Shown here piece by piece: positions 42,750-53,799 of a stretch of DNA of 64,000 nt. The stretch's first letter is position 1. Every line of letters starts with the position of its first letter. The notes under the pieces were generated by a model. It had not been told where the DNA came from. It did not search any database and saw nothing but the letters and a program-made list of their open reading frames with translations. Both the position numbers and the translations under genes were made by a program. Location of the stretch: contig JAPJBO010000367.1 in NCBI GenBank assembly GCA_030068145.1, positions 62,001-126,000 of the forward strand, in the 5' to 3' direction. This DNA is from Diplonema papillatum (lineage: Eukaryota > Euglenozoa > Diplonemea > Diplonemida > Diplonemidae).

Positions 42750-44098
42750 ATGCATGAAGAAGGAAAGCTGCTGGGTGGTCGATTCCTCGCACGGGTCTCG
42801 CTGGGCAGCGGGGCTTATGGTGTCGTGACGCGCGCGGTCGACATGAAAACAGGCCACGTCGTCGCCGTCAAGAAGCTGAAGAAGGCGTTCGGCTCGTGGC
42901 AGGAGTGCATCGAAACCGTCGAAGTCCGCTGCTTGTCGAGCATCCGGCACCAAAACGTCGTCCGGCTGCTCGCCGTTTTCCGCGAGGCTGCTTGCCTGCA
43001 CCTCGTCTTCGAGCACTGCGATTCCAGCTTGCTCGACGTCATCAAAACCGAAGCGCCCACTCCTTTGCCGGTGTTGGCCGACGTGGCTTGCCAGCTTCTG
43101 ACTGCCCTAGCTCACATTCACTCCCGAGGGATCTTCCACAGAGACGTGAAGCCCGAAAACGTGCTTCTGACCGGCAGAACGCAGGCGGCCGCTGGTGCTG
43201 TGAAGCTAGCGGACTTCGGGCTTGCGAAGGAAATCTCCGCCAAGCCGCCGTTCACGCAGTACATCTCGACACGGTGGTACCGCGCACCCGAAGTACGCCT
43301 TTCGTCATTCTTGGTTTGAGGCGCTCGATCGAATGGTCGACGTAATTGGAAAGACACGCCTTTCTTAGTTAAGAGTCGCTCAAATGGTAATGGAAGACAC
43401 GTCTTTCTTAGTTTTGAGTCGCTCAATCGAATGGCCAAGGTAATCGGGAAGACACGATGGTGAAATACAAAAGACAATCGAGGAAAGCTATCGGTCGTAG
43501 AGATACGATCGAGGACTGCCCCTTTGAAAGCTGAAGAATGAATAGAATGAATGATCAATGCCTCGATCCAAGCGAGCTACCTGCATTCAAGGAACGCTCA
43601 GCTTGCCGCAGCACACATCGCCCAACAGTTCTGAACCCAAGCAACTGCCGTGTGGTAGAGACCCAGCAGGAGCTGAGACAGGGGCCCGGCGCCAGCCGTG
43701 GCAGCAGTGTAAGTCCCAACACGCAACAGGTACTCGTTCGGGCTGAGTACGGGCCGCCAGTCGATGTATGGGCCGTCGGTGTGATCATGGCTGAAGTCGT
43801 CACGAAACAGCCGTTGTTCCCGGGCTTGTCTGACGCGGACATGCTCGACAAGCTCAGCCGCATTCTCGGTCCGCCTGACCATTCAACATGGACGGAAGGC
43901 GTTCGCCGTGCCTTTGCCGCCGGATACTCTACTTACTCCAAGCAAACCACGACTCTCCGAGACGCAGTGCCCGGGGCTTCTTCCACCGCGCTCGAGTTCC
44001 TGTCGTCGCTTATAGTGATGAACCCCACGCACCGGCCCACATGTGCAGAGGCTCTCGATTCACGGTTCTTGCTCAATTCTGGAGTTGACGATGCGTAG
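42750..44098 (+). CDS. CMGC protein kinase, MAK/MOK (RCK)-like
   Basis: Exon 1 42750-43292 and exon 2 43730-44098 (TAG), joined in phase 0 by a GTACGC...CAACAG intron of 437 bp, give 303 residues: a bare kinase domain. Visible motifs: Gly loop LGSGAYGVV, VAVKKLKK with the ATP-binding Lys, EVRCLSSIRHQNVVRL in helix C, catalytic loop HRDVKPENVLL, DFGLAKE, activation segment FTQYISTRWYRAPE, then EYGPPVDVWAVGVIMAEVV and PLFPGLSDADMLDKLSRILG. STRWYRAPE with PVDVWAxG and the LFPG...D..DKL..I.G pattern are typical of the RCK family, which controls cilium length. The dual-phosphorylation motif is TQY rather than the usual TEY/TDY. There is no long C-terminal tail, unlike animal MAK/ICK. The intron contains three degenerate copies of a block around GACACG(C/T)CTTTCTTAGTT. 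Confidence 0.9.
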
Positions 44099-44196
44099 CC
44101 GCCTCCCGCAGCAATTCGGCGCGTCTCGCTGTCAGTGCCCTGGGACTGCTGAGGCATGACAACGTACTTTTGTTGACTACTTTTCTGTCTGTCAAT

Positions 44197-45213
44197 ACAC
44201 TAGTCCTCCCCCTGGCAGCCGAAATGGCGGGAGGGCTAGAAAGACGTACGGCGGCGCGGGTTTTCGGTATCCAGTAATACACTAGTCCTCCCCCTGGCAG
44301 CCGAAATGGCGGGAGGGCTAGAAAGACGTACGGCGGCGCGGGTTTTCGGTATCCAGTAATACACTAGTCCTCCCCCTGGCAGCCGAAATGGCGGGAAGGC
44401 TTGAAAGACGTACGGCGGCGCGGGTTTTCGGTATCCAGTAATACACTAGTCCTCCCCCTGGCAGCCGAAATGGCGGGAAGGCTAGAAAGACGTACGGCGG
44501 CGCGGGTTTTCGGTATCCAGTAATACACTAGTCCTCCCCCTGGCAGCCGAAATGGCGGGAAGGCTAGAAAGACGTACGGCGGCGCGGGTTTTCGGTATCC
44601 AGTAATACACTAGTCCTCCCCCTGGCAGCCGAAATGGCGGGAGGGCTAGAAAGACGTACGGCGGCGCGGGTTTTCGGTATCCAGTAATACACTAGTCCTC
44701 CCCCTGGCAGCCGAAATGGCGGGAGGGCTAGAAAGACGTACGGCGGCGCGGGTTTTCGGTATCCAGTAATACACTAGTCCTCCCCCTGGCAGCCGAAATG
44801 GCGGGAGGGCTAGAAAGACGTACGGCGGCGCGGGTTTTCGGTATCCAGTAATACACTAGTCCTCCCCCTGGCAGCCGAAATGGCGGGAGGGCTAGAAAGA
44901 CGTACGGCGGCGCGGGTTTTCGGTATCCAGTAATACACTAGTCCTCCCCCTGGCAGCCGAAATGGCGGGAGGGCTAGAAAGACGTACGGCGGCGCGGGTT
45001 TTCGGTATCCAGTAATACACTAGTCCTCCCCCTGGCAGCTGAAATGGCGGGAAGGCTAGAAAGACGTACGGCGGCGCGGGTTTTCGGTATCCAGTAATAC
45101 ACTAGTCCTCCCCCTGGCAGCCGAAATGGCGGGAGTATTTGCGTTCGCTCTTTTCAATCCCTCAAAGTATTGTGAAGGCTAGAAAGACGTACGGCGCGGG
45201 TTTTCGGTATCCA
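44197..45213 (+). repeat. 82-bp satellite, about 12 copies, last copy interrupted
   Basis: Units start with ACACTAGTCCTCCCCCTGGC at 44197, 44279, 44361 and then every 82 bp to 45099. The copies differ at only a few positions (GGGAGG/GGGAAG, one GCCGA/GCTGA). In the last unit about 40 bp of unrelated sequence (from TATTTGCGTTCGCTC to GTATTGTGA) is inserted after GGCGGGAG; the unit then resumes at AGGCTAGAAAGACGTACGGC and ends at 45213. Near-identity points to recent expansion. Confidence 0.97.
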
Positions 45214-46302
45214 GGTCCGAGCAAAAGACCCCTCATCTTTCGTGTCACGGGATGTTTGGCAGCCGCTGCTAAACATCAGTGCATGCTAATCCATGTGGTT
45301 CATGCACTTAAAAGAACTCAATGCTAAACAAACATAACGTGGCAGCGCCGAAGCTTTACCAGCTTCGGCTGACACCATTTGCGCACTTAACCATGGTTAA
45401 GAAGACGACTGAAAGCACAGACACAAAGATAGCTCAAAGCATTTGCAAAATAACACGAAAGCCTCTAGGCGAAACCCCGTTTTCACATTTCTCCCTACCG
45501 CCCTCGTCTAGGCTAGCGTGGCCACTTGTCTGGACTTGCTGATTGTTCGGGCTCTTTCGCCAAGCTCGTCCACGACCCATCTCTCATCTGCCAACTCCCC
45601 CGCCCTGTGAATGCGAGTTATCTGAACTCCCATTGGCTGCTTTCTTCCCGCGTCCTCCTTTCCTTTTGCAGACAAACCTCAACTGCGTTGGTAGGCGACC
45701 TTGTATGCGCACACAACGACGAGATCTAAAACAAAGTGTTTCCCCCGTAGAACAGACACCCTATATGTAGATTCGTCAAGCCTCGCAGATTCCCTCGGAA
45801 AATCCGTGAGAATTGCTGGTGCATGATTCCTCCCTGTGATTGAAACCTAAACGGAGGATTGCCGCAAACCGTGCTTTCCCCGCCGAAGGTCGGCTTCACT
45901 ACGATCTACGAATTATACCTCTACGACGTGGGAGTCGGAGGGAGACTGCGGCATCATGCTAAGGAGGGCCTACTGTAAGTAAGGTGTTCGGATAATGGCC
46001 GAAACCACCAATGACCACAACAATGGTACATACCGATTCTCTTACCTCGGGCAACCACTACCTTTAAGAACACTCAGGAGCATTCTCTTATTGCTAGCGG
46101 TCACCCGGAGACTGCAGCACCCCGGAGTTTCAAGCGAACTTTAATTCTAAAAACTTTAACCCTAAAAAGAGTCGACAACCCCGGCACACCGCCGGCTTGC
46201 ACGTCTTCTGCGCTTTTTAGTGCTGCCAGCCCTGGTCAAAAACGAAGTTGCAGCGTGGGGAGGTGAGCCAGAGGCGGCATCTGGGAGGGGAGAGAGGGAA
46301 GA
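45214..46302. other. Intergenic before the EF-hand gene
   Basis: R5 at 45280-45325 (CTAATCCATGTGGTTCATG, AAAAGAACTCAATGCT) and R3 at 45362-45495. At 46100-46150 the block GGTCACCCGGAGACTGCAGC resembles GGTTACCCGGAGACTTGAAA of the 36.4-37.2 kb copies. The EF-hand gene's 5' leader presumably starts after this. Confidence 0.6.
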
Positions 46303-49071
46303 ATGGCGGTGCGAGAATGTTACATGATGATGAAAGGGAGCAACGGCGTCGGCACCTGGGACGACATGTGGAATTTGATCCAGAAGATACCCGGCAGGCG
46401 AAAGCCGACGAAGGAGCAGCTGCAGTCTTGGTGGGATGCCGACGAAGAGGCGCTGACGCTCGAGAAGTACGAGGAAATTCTCGCGAAGATGTGCGAAGCG
46501 TGTGGACAAGGCTCAGCGGACACGCAGATCGAGAAGGTGAGGAGGTTGTTCATCCAAGACACGTTCAACTGCATCGACGGCAACAAGGACGCGAAACTGA
46601 CGCAAAACGAGTTGATCAGCTTCTTCGTAGACATGAACACGCCGAAACCGATCGAAAGCGGCGAAATCGAGTCGCTCCTCCGAGTGGCGGACATCTCGAC
46701 CACATCGGACATCAAACGAGAAGACTTCGTGACCCTCATGGAAGATTACTTCCTGGAAGAGCGGAAGGACGTCCCCCTGCCGTTGATCCTGCGCGCGGCG
46801 CGGCAGCACCAAGAGCAGCGTCTCGCCGCGAAGCAGAAGGCGACGAACAACGTCTCCCGCATCCTGCAGAGGGTGCGAGGCATGTCGTCGGCGAGCAAGC
46901 GCGACAAGTCCGAGAATTCGCCTCCCCCGCCGACGGACAGCGTCCCGGCAAGCTCCCCTCGCACCGAAATGCCCGAAGGCTCTTTCGCCGACGTGGAGCG
47001 GCACTCAGTCCCCACCGAACGAGACGGGTCTTCTCCGCTGCTGCGGTCCGCTGACAGCTTCTCGAAAAAGACGGTGTTCGGCTCGCTGCTGAAGAAGACG
47101 CCGAAGGAAAAAGAGCAGAAGGACGACGACAGCGCGTACAACTCGCCCACGCACAAGCGCAGCGGGAGGAACTGGGGCGCGGCCTCCAAGCGTAGCAGCA
47201 CGTCGCCCCACAACGACGAGCTCGAAAAGCTCCGCGAAGCGAACGCTGCGCTGCAGGAAGAGTCGTCTGGCCTGAAGCACCGAGTCCAGGTATTCTTACG
47301 CTTTTCATTTTTACCGAACATGAAATGTTGGAGGAATTGAGAAGCAGCTCGTCGCCGCAAACCGTGGCGTCCTGAATCCAGCTTTACGTGAAAACGATCG
47401 AAGGCACTGTGTTCAACGAGAACAACTCTCTCTTCCCATCATCATCACCATCATCATTAGTTTTGTATCAGCCGCGGTTGTGCGAGTGTCGAGCTCTTGT
47501 TTCCAACAGCATTGCACCGGATGCCAATCAGGAGTCCAAAACTCGCCCTCTTCTCTTCTTCCGCAGACAGAGTCTCGGCCTGTAGTTTGAAAAGCCACTC
47601 CACACATCCGGTGAGGTCCCTGCACAACCAAGGGCAGTCCCTCGAGTATTTTTACACAAGCTCCAGCTTGGAAGGAAATGCTCGACGATGCTGCCAGACA
47701 AAGAACCGAAGTGCTGTAACTACCGAACCACGTGTTGAGCGGACGTGAGGTCATGCGGGTCTAACTCTACACGACAAGACACACAGACCGACAATCATCG
47801 GTCAAAGGTCCTGGGCGAGAAAAGAACAAACTTCTCTTAGAAGTACGGCAACGCGGGTTTATTCTGCTTCCCCCTCCCCGTGAGCCGTACACTCCCCTTT
47901 TTACTACGGTCTATTTTGCATCCCTTTCCTAGACGACATCTTCCTCGAAGAAGACTTGATGCTAGCAGCAACCATGCATGAGAGACAGTGCTCTGCCTAA
48001 ACATTAAACTAAGATTTTCCCCCCACCCGCTTGTGATGTGCACTAGTTCTCCCCGTTACACCCGCACAGCTTCGCGAAACGGAGATCGAGGTTCTGAAGG
48101 CGAAGCTCACGAAGGCACAGCGCGCGCAGCGGGCGAGCGGCAACATGGGTCGACGGCAAGACGCCGACCAAAGCACCCTCGAGCATCTATCGTTGAGCAA
48201 CGACCTGCTCCTTGACCGGAACAAGCAGCTCGCCGCAGAGCTTGAAGACGCACTGCTAGAGCGCGACGACGCGAACTCGCGGTGCGCGCAGGCCGAGGAA
48301 AAGCTGCTTGGCCTCACGCAGCAGAACCAGTCGCTGAAGCAGGAAGTGGACACCGAGCGGAGCCGTGCGAAAGAGATGATCGCCGTCCGCCGGCACCAGG
48401 GGCACGAGGAGATGAAGCGCAGGGCCGACCACGGGAAGACGAAGGCACAGCTCAAAGAGGCGGAGCTGGCGCTGAAGGCGGCGCAAGACAAGATCGAGAA
48501 GCTCGAAATGGACAAGCACCTGCTGTCCATTTCGAACTCCATAGCGCACGACTCCGACGAGCCCATCCTCCACGGCGACTTTGACGGTTCCGACAGCGAC
48601 GATCCAAACCCGTCGCAAGTCGTCTTCTTGAACCCCCCAAAGCATGTCGAGTCTGCGGATTCGATTAACGCGACGCTGTTCTCGACAGCTGGTCCAATCT
48701 ACTACACGTTCCCCAACCCCATACGGCCTTCGCAGTTGGTTTTCGACGTCCGCATCATCTCGAAGTGCACAGTCGAATACATAACCTGCCGAGACCCCGA
48801 CCGGTTGCGGTCCATCGCCATGTACATAGACCAAGGCTGCTTGCATATCCCCGCGTCGGCCTCTTCCTTCCCCCTCGACTGCACGCGGTGGAATACCATA
48901 TCGGTTTCCTTCAGCTGGCCTCGATACTGCTACAGCCTCTACCTCGGCTCGATAAAGCTGGCTTCGGAGCTGCCCTTCCGCGACGCCAATGCGCGGTCGT
49001 TGCACGCTTTCGATGTGTACCCGAAAGAGGAATCGTCGGTGTCGTACGCTAACATCCGCTTCAACCTCTGA
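46303..49071 (+). CDS. EF-hand / coiled-coil protein with a C-terminal beta-rich domain
   Basis: Exon 1 46303-47289 (329 codons, donor GTATTC) and exon 2 48070-49071 (TGA), joined in phase 0, give 662 residues. An EF-hand loop is seen at about residues 105-116 (D-G-N-K-D-A-K-L-T-Q-N-E), with positions 1, 3, 5 and 12 filled as needed for calcium. A weaker second half follows (DISTTSDIKREDFVTL). A Ser/Pro-rich linker leads to coiled coil across the splice site (ELEKLREANAALQEE; LRETEIEVLKAKLTKAQ; NKQLAAELEDALLERDD) as far as about residue 490. The last 150 residues are beta-type (SINATLFSTAGPIYYTFPNP ... RWNTISVSFSWPRYCYSLYL), perhaps a lectin-like sandwich. It is likely a calcium-responsive scaffold; no known family was identified. 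The intron carries R1-tail/R2 and R4 repeats. The 3' end is duplicated downstream. Confidence 0.8.
47635..48020 (+). repeat. R1-tail/R2 fusion and R4 copy inside an intron
   Basis: Within the EF-hand intron (47290-48069), GGCAGTCCCTCGAGTATTTT (the R1 3' end) is followed without a gap by TACACAAGCTCCAGCTTGGA, the R2 start, and the R2 body to about 47830. R4 (GATGCTAGCAGCAACCATGC, AAACTAAGATTTTCCCCCC) lies at 47957-48024, just before the acceptor of exon 2. Confidence 0.88.
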
Positions 49072-49082
49072 GTCCCCTCCTT

Positions 49083-49265
49083 GCCGCGTTTTCCTACTCC
49101 CTCAGCTGCACGCGGTGGTAGACCGATTCGATGGGTACCTGAGCGAGGAATCGTTGGTATTCTGAACGAGGAATCGCCGGTTTTGTACGCCAACATCTGC
49201 TTCAACCTCTCAAGCCTCCTTGTTGCCGCCTCTTCCTTCCCCCTCAGCTGCACGCGGGAAGACCG
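49083..49265 (+). pseudogene. Decayed tandem copies of the EF-hand gene 3' end
   Basis: CTCAGCTGCACGCGGTGG, GAGGAATCG(T/C)(T/C)GGT, GTACGCCAACATCTGCTTCA and ACCTCT repeat the last exon's coding end (48868-49071) in shortened form at 49083-49222. A second start (GCCTCTTCCTTCCCCCTCAG, CTGCACGCGGG) follows at 49223-49262. The frame is broken. No other exon accompanies them. Confidence 0.85.
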
Positions 49266-51196
49266 AGGTGCGCAGAGTGTCGTAGGTGGCGGGAAGACAA
49301 GACACACTCCGTGGCAGAACCCACCGCGCAAGTCGCTTCCTGACCCCCCTGAAGCACGCTGCCTTCAGCCACCTTTCCGCAGGCTCGCCAGCAATTGTCC
49401 GTCTCCTCCGAGCATTGCGTGCTGGCAATGCGACTGCGTTTGTATCTCCAGTTGCGCAACATGCCCACCCTAACCGTTGGGCCCGCGCAAAGCCGCAAGA
49501 AAGGCCGCTCCATAAAAATTCTTCTGGCCTTCATCCTTTCTCTATCGGAGCTCTCCCCTCGACGTATCATGCACCACCAACCAGGCTGCGGTTCGCCGCC
49601 ATTCGTTGCACTTTCCCCTCTGCAGTATTTTCTGCCAGGCCTGGAATCTTGCGCAGCAGGGCGTAGTGAACCCTCTGGCCTCCGCACGCAACAGGCTCTG
49701 GGCGGCGCTTCCTAGTGTCTCACGACTTGACTGCTGACGAAGTATCCTGTTTAGACCAACAACGTTGACGGCGTGTTTGCAGAGGAAAACTCGGCTTCGC
49801 GGCCGTGATGAAGCAATTCGCAAGTTTACCGGCGTCATGTGGACCCGCTTCTTTTTCTTCAGCTTCTCTGACACTTTTCCAACGGAAGGTCATTCATTTG
49901 TTTACTTCCCGTCTGCGCGAAGCTTTGTATATACGAGGGCACGTTCGGACTATGGTCCTTCCGCTTATCATTGGAGCCGCACATACCGCCGAGCGCCCAT
50001 GGATAGCGAAGGTGAGCATACACTGCTTCTCGTCTCGTCTTTCTCTATCCAGTTCCTGCATGTCCTTTGTGCAACTACCCACCAACCGAGTACCCACTAC
50101 CGAGTAAGTGCGTCGTGAACCATCTCTTGACTGGTCACTCGCCGCTCCACGCTAGCTTCTCGTTCTGAGCCATCTCATGCTCCCCGCCTGTCTGCGAACC
50201 GAAGATTCCGCAGGGGTTTTTTTTGTTGCGGCCGTTTTACCTCAAAAACCCTGCTTCGATCCGGTAGCTGACCTTGTTACCAAAAATGAGTGTCCCTCTC
50301 GCAGCACCGTTTCCACTGCCAGGTTCGGGGGCAACGGTGGGCGGCGCGTGAAGATCGTTGTTTCATTGAGTCGGCCGGTAGAGCTTTGCAACCTTTTCCG
50401 CCTCCAGCGTCATCATGCGGGAATAGAACGTCTACGGCACCGCCTCCTGCGTTGCGCCTCCTTTTCCGTCTTTCGTGACCTACAGAAACTGTTTGTCGAC
50501 ATAGAAGCTCCCTCCGCCCTCTCTCGCGCTCTCTCTCTCTCTCTTCTCTCGTTCAAAGACGAGGTGCTGGCCTACAATTCAAGCGATCTGTTCCCCCGTT
50601 CGTTCTTCCTGGTGCTGTGTACGAAACACTCAAGAGGCCACCAGTTGCGAAAAGTCTCAAAGAAGGAGGAAAGGTGCTGCAGCCCGCATAAAACACAGGT
50701 AAATCTGGGTTTCGTGCCGGGCGTAAACGTTCGATTAGTTATTATTGAACGTTCGTGCTAATACCACGGGGAATAGTTGACTAGACCTCTTGAGTTTGTG
50801 CTGACCACGATTTGGGGAGTCGGGCGAACCTAACGTCGCCAAAAGGTCCGACCTCTCCGTTCGTGAGAAAAAGCGACTGATAAACCTGGCAGCGCTCGTG
50901 CTGTGTCCAGCTTCAAACACAGGGACTACCACAAGTGCACCGGCTGTGCAGATATGATACTCCACGCGGTGGATTCGTCGGAGAGGCCCGGTTGGAGGCC
51001 GCGAAACGCCCTGTACGCTGTGGCAAATCTGGGTTTAGTGGCGGGCGCAAGCGCTCAACCAAAAAAGACCACATTTTGTGGTTGGATTGTTCTCCCTTCG
51101 TTGAAATGAGCGCAAGGCAGTCCCTCCAGTATTTTCGGGGCGATAGGTGCGCCCCCTGTTAGGACTTGGGGTCATTGTTGGGACCCGAAACCATGA
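49266..51196. other. Intergenic
   Basis: R1 copies lie at 50620-50735 (AAGGTGCTGCAGCCC, GTGCCGGGCGTAAACGTTCG) and 51015-51140 (GTGGCGGGCGCAAGCGCTCA, AAGGCAGTCCCTCCAGTATT). No coding exon can be supported. A CT-rich run is at 50519-50550. Confidence 0.6.
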
Positions 51197-51375
51197 AAAA
51201 AGACAGGCGCTTCGTTTTGTTTGTGCGTGTCGGGTGATCGCCGGGTTTCCCACTTGTATTTACCCTTTGTATATTCAGGTACGGAATTCCACAGGATCAA
51301 CCACCAAAACACGCTGCCTACGTCTTTTTAGCCGGCACAATACATTGAAGGGCAACCCGCAAGATTGTTAGTACT
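51197..51375 (+). repeat. Decayed upstream copy of the PB1 gene's 5' flank
   Basis: AAAGACAGGCGCTTCGTTTT, TGTGCGTG(T/C)CGG, TTTCCCACTT, GG(A)ATTC, CAACCACCAAAAC(A/G)CGC and CAATACATTGAAGGGCAACC, AGATTGTTAGT here match 51703-51895 in the same order. The match ends about 60 bp before the PB1 start codon. Confidence 0.85.
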
Positions 51376-51504
51376 AAAAAGACAAGCCGGCCAACCCAAC
51401 CCACCCCAATAGGTTCCTCCCCTCCCCTCCCCGAGAAAAAAGAAGTTGTCGACTACGAAAGAAAGAAAAGAACAGAAAATAAGACTCTGCATTCCGCGAA
51501 GAAG

Positions 51505-51570
51505 ACTTGATGCTAGCATCAAACACATGAGAGGCAAGTAGCGCCTGAACACGAAACTAAGATTTTCTCC
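51505..51570 (+). repeat. Dispersed repeat R4
   Basis: TTGATGCTAGCATCAAACAC, ATGAGAGGCAAGTAGCGCC, GAACACGAAACTAAGATTTT. Almost identical to 4570-4632, and related to 23021, 38710 and 47955. Confidence 0.88.
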
Positions 51571-51957
51571 CCTGGCTTCTCATTGCGGGGGGGCTTTCCA
51601 ACACCCGGGCACCCGCTCCCCTGAAACAAGGGGCCGCGTTCGCTACTGGCGCGCCAGGGAAAGCAGCGCAGTTTGAACCGCCTTTTGCGAAAAAAAAAAT
51701 CGCCAAGAAGACAGGCGCTTCGTTTTCGATTGTGCGTGCCGGTTGATCGGTTTTCCCACTTTGCAATTACCCCCCCCCCCCCTGCGTCATTTTTAGGTGA
51801 GGAATTCTAGTCAACCACCAAAACGCGCTTGCCTGCGTCGTTTAAGCCCTGCCACCATACATCGAAGGCCAACCCGCCCGAGATATTGTTAGTGCAAACG
51901 AAGAAAAAGACAAGGCGTGCCGGGGGGGAAAGCGTTTGGCGGTGGTCGGCTGGGGGG

Positions 51958-53799
51958 ATGAAGGCCAAGCCGACCCCGCAGGCGGCCGTGCTGGCGAGCG
52001 TGCGGGCGGCGCTGGATGGAGGGGCGCTGGGAGAGTGCCGCGGCGCGGTGATCGGCAGACTGGTGGAGCTGAGCGCGAAGCTGGACGAAGCGGCGCCCGC
52101 CGTCCCGAGGGCCGGGAGCGTGGGCCGGCTGCAGGCCGCGTACGGCAGCGCGGGCAGGCAGCCGAAACCCGAACCCGACAAGCAAGCCGCGAAGCTCAAA
52201 CGCGACATCACCGCGCGCCTCTCCCGCGTGCGCGACCTCGACGAAGCATTGCACGACCTAACCCAGCTAACCCGCGAAAAAGAAGGTGAGACACCCGAGA
52301 AGCAACAGCCGGACCCTCTTAAAACCGCGGCAGAGCCCCTCGACGCAGCCAAACGCCTCGGGCACTGCGTGGCCCGCTGCTTTCACGCCCTCCACAGCGC
52401 CGCCGGCGCCGAAGCGAAGGACGCGTGGCGTGACTTCGCGAAGCTCGCGCAGGACCCGCGCTCCTACGAGTTCAATCTGCCGCCGCCGGAGGATCTGCCG
52501 GGGGTGTCGACCCCACTCCGCGATTTGTACGTCACGCACGGGGTCCCGTTGTACTACAGCCCGTTCGAGCTGTGCGACGTCCCCCCGCTGGTCGCGGGCG
52601 GGCTGTGGGGCGGCGCGGACGAGGCGGCGGTGGACGCCGCCGTGTTCGCGGTGCAGTCGGCGCTGTTCCGCCGCCGGGTGACCGGCGTGCCGGCACGGCT
52701 CGCCGCGCTCGGCGCGCGAGACGCGGCGAAGGCGCTGCGGCTGCTTGCCGCGGCCGAGGCCGCCGTCGTCCGGACCGCCCCGCGCCCGCGGGGCCCCCGG
52801 CCCCCCGACTTCGCGGCGTGCGTGCGGGCCGCGTGGGACGCGGCCCGCACCGTCGTGCTCGAGGCCACGAAGCAGCGGGTCAAGGTGCAGTACTGCGGCG
52901 AGACCCGGGTGACCACCGTCAGCTCGGAGCTCGCCTTCCGCGACCTGCAGGAGCAGCTCTGCCTGTTCCTCGGGGTTCCCCCGGAGGAAGCGGCGCTGCT
53001 CGGGCTCCGGTACCAGGACGAAGTCGGCGACGAAATCACGGTCAAAACGACCGAGGAGTGGAAGGAGTGCTGGATGTACCGCTCGGACGCCCTCCACCGC
53101 CGGGTCGACGCCTCCGTCGAGTCCCTCGCGCCCGCGGAGCCCAGCGGCGGCTCAGCGAACAACAGGCAGACCACCCTGGCGCCGACCCTCGTGCTCGTCG
53201 TCACGCTGCCTTCCGAAGAAAAGCGCGCCCCGCCTACCGCGGCGGCGGCGGCGGGGAAGAGGTGGCATCGGGCGGCCGACGGGCCGTCCTCCTCCGACCA
53301 CGTCGCTCAGGAGCGGCAGCGCGTGCCTTCGCGGGTTAAGAACGCGCCGCGGGGTTCCGAGGCGAAAAGCTCGGCCGGGCCCGGGTTGTCTGTTCTCCCG
53401 CGGGACGAAGAGGAGCACCTCAGCGACGGCGGCGAAGGCAACCCGATGCAGGACCCCACCTCGGATGGAGTTGAGCGTCGGTGGGACATCGACCCGAGTC
53501 TTTCGTTCCGCACGGTTGAGTCCGAAGCTACCGTGTTCGCTCTGCGGAACAACCACGCCAACCTCGCCAGGCGCGATTCGGACCCGCGCTTCGCCGTGCA
53601 GCGGGCTCCGTCTTTCGGCCCCCGGAGGCCCAACACGTCAACCAACAACGTGACCAACAGCAACGGCGGGTTCTCGCCCGCGGCCCTGAGGCGCGGGCGG
53701 GTGGCCGGCTTGCGCCACCCGCAGAAGCCGGCCCCCGGCCTGGCCCCTTCGAAGGCCCCCGAAGCCAAGCCGCTCGTCATGCGTGGTAAGGGGCTGTGA
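51958..53799 (+). CDS. PB1-domain protein
   Basis: I take the start at ATG 51958 (MKAKPTPQAAVLASVR), giving 613 residues. An earlier in-frame ATG at 51829 lies in duplicated flank and is less likely. The N-terminal 290 residues are Ala-rich and helical (AAKLKRDITARLSRVRDLDE; AAEPLDAAKRLGHCVARCFH). A PB1 domain follows at about residues 300-370: KVQYCGETRVTTV has the basic first strand and LRYQDEVGDEITVKTTEEW the acidic OPCA motif, so it could bind PB1 partners through both faces. The C-terminal 200 residues are Ser/Pro/Asn-rich and disordered. PB1 proteins are scaffolds of signalling and autophagy complexes; this one has no kinase, ZZ or Phox part and I cannot assign a partner. It is duplicated on both flanks. 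Confidence 0.75.
   Translation: MKAKPTPQAAVLASVRAALDGGALGECRGAVIGRLVELSAKLDEAAPAVPRAGSVGRLQAAYGSAGRQPKPEPDKQAAKLKRDITARLSRVRDLDEALHDLTQLTREKEGETPEKQQPDPLKTAAEPLDAAKRLGHCVARCFHALHSAAGAEAKDAWRDFAKLAQDPRSYEFNLPPPEDLPGVSTPLRDLYVTHGVPLYYSPFELCDVPPLVAGGLWGGADEAAVDAAVFAVQSALFRRRVTGVPARLAALGARDAAKALRLLAAAEAAVVRTAPRPRGPRPPDFAACVRAAWDAARTVVLEATKQRVKVQYCGETRVTTVSSELAFRDLQEQLCLFLGVPPEEAALLGLRYQDEVGDEITVKTTEEWKECWMYRSDALHRRVDASVESLAPAEPSGGSANNRQTTLAPTLVLVVTLPSEEKRAPPTAAAAAGKRWHRAADGPSSSDHVAQERQRVPSRVKNAPRGSEAKSSAGPGLSVLPRDEEEHLSDGGEGNPMQDPTSDGVERRWDIDPSLSFRTVESEATVFALRNNHANLARRDSDPRFAVQRAPSFGPRRPNTSTNNVTNSNGGFSPAALRRGRVAGLRHPQKPAPGLAPSKAPEAKPLVMRGKGL

Noticed and set aside
44197-45213. CRISPR array
   Set aside because: The 82-bp units are continuous and nearly identical throughout, with no variable spacers, and the DNA is eukaryotic.
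51829-51957. Upstream ATG at 51829 as the PB1 protein start
   Set aside because: The 43 extra codons lie in flank that is duplicated upstream at 51197-51375, where it is not open; ATG 51958 begins the coding-type sequence.
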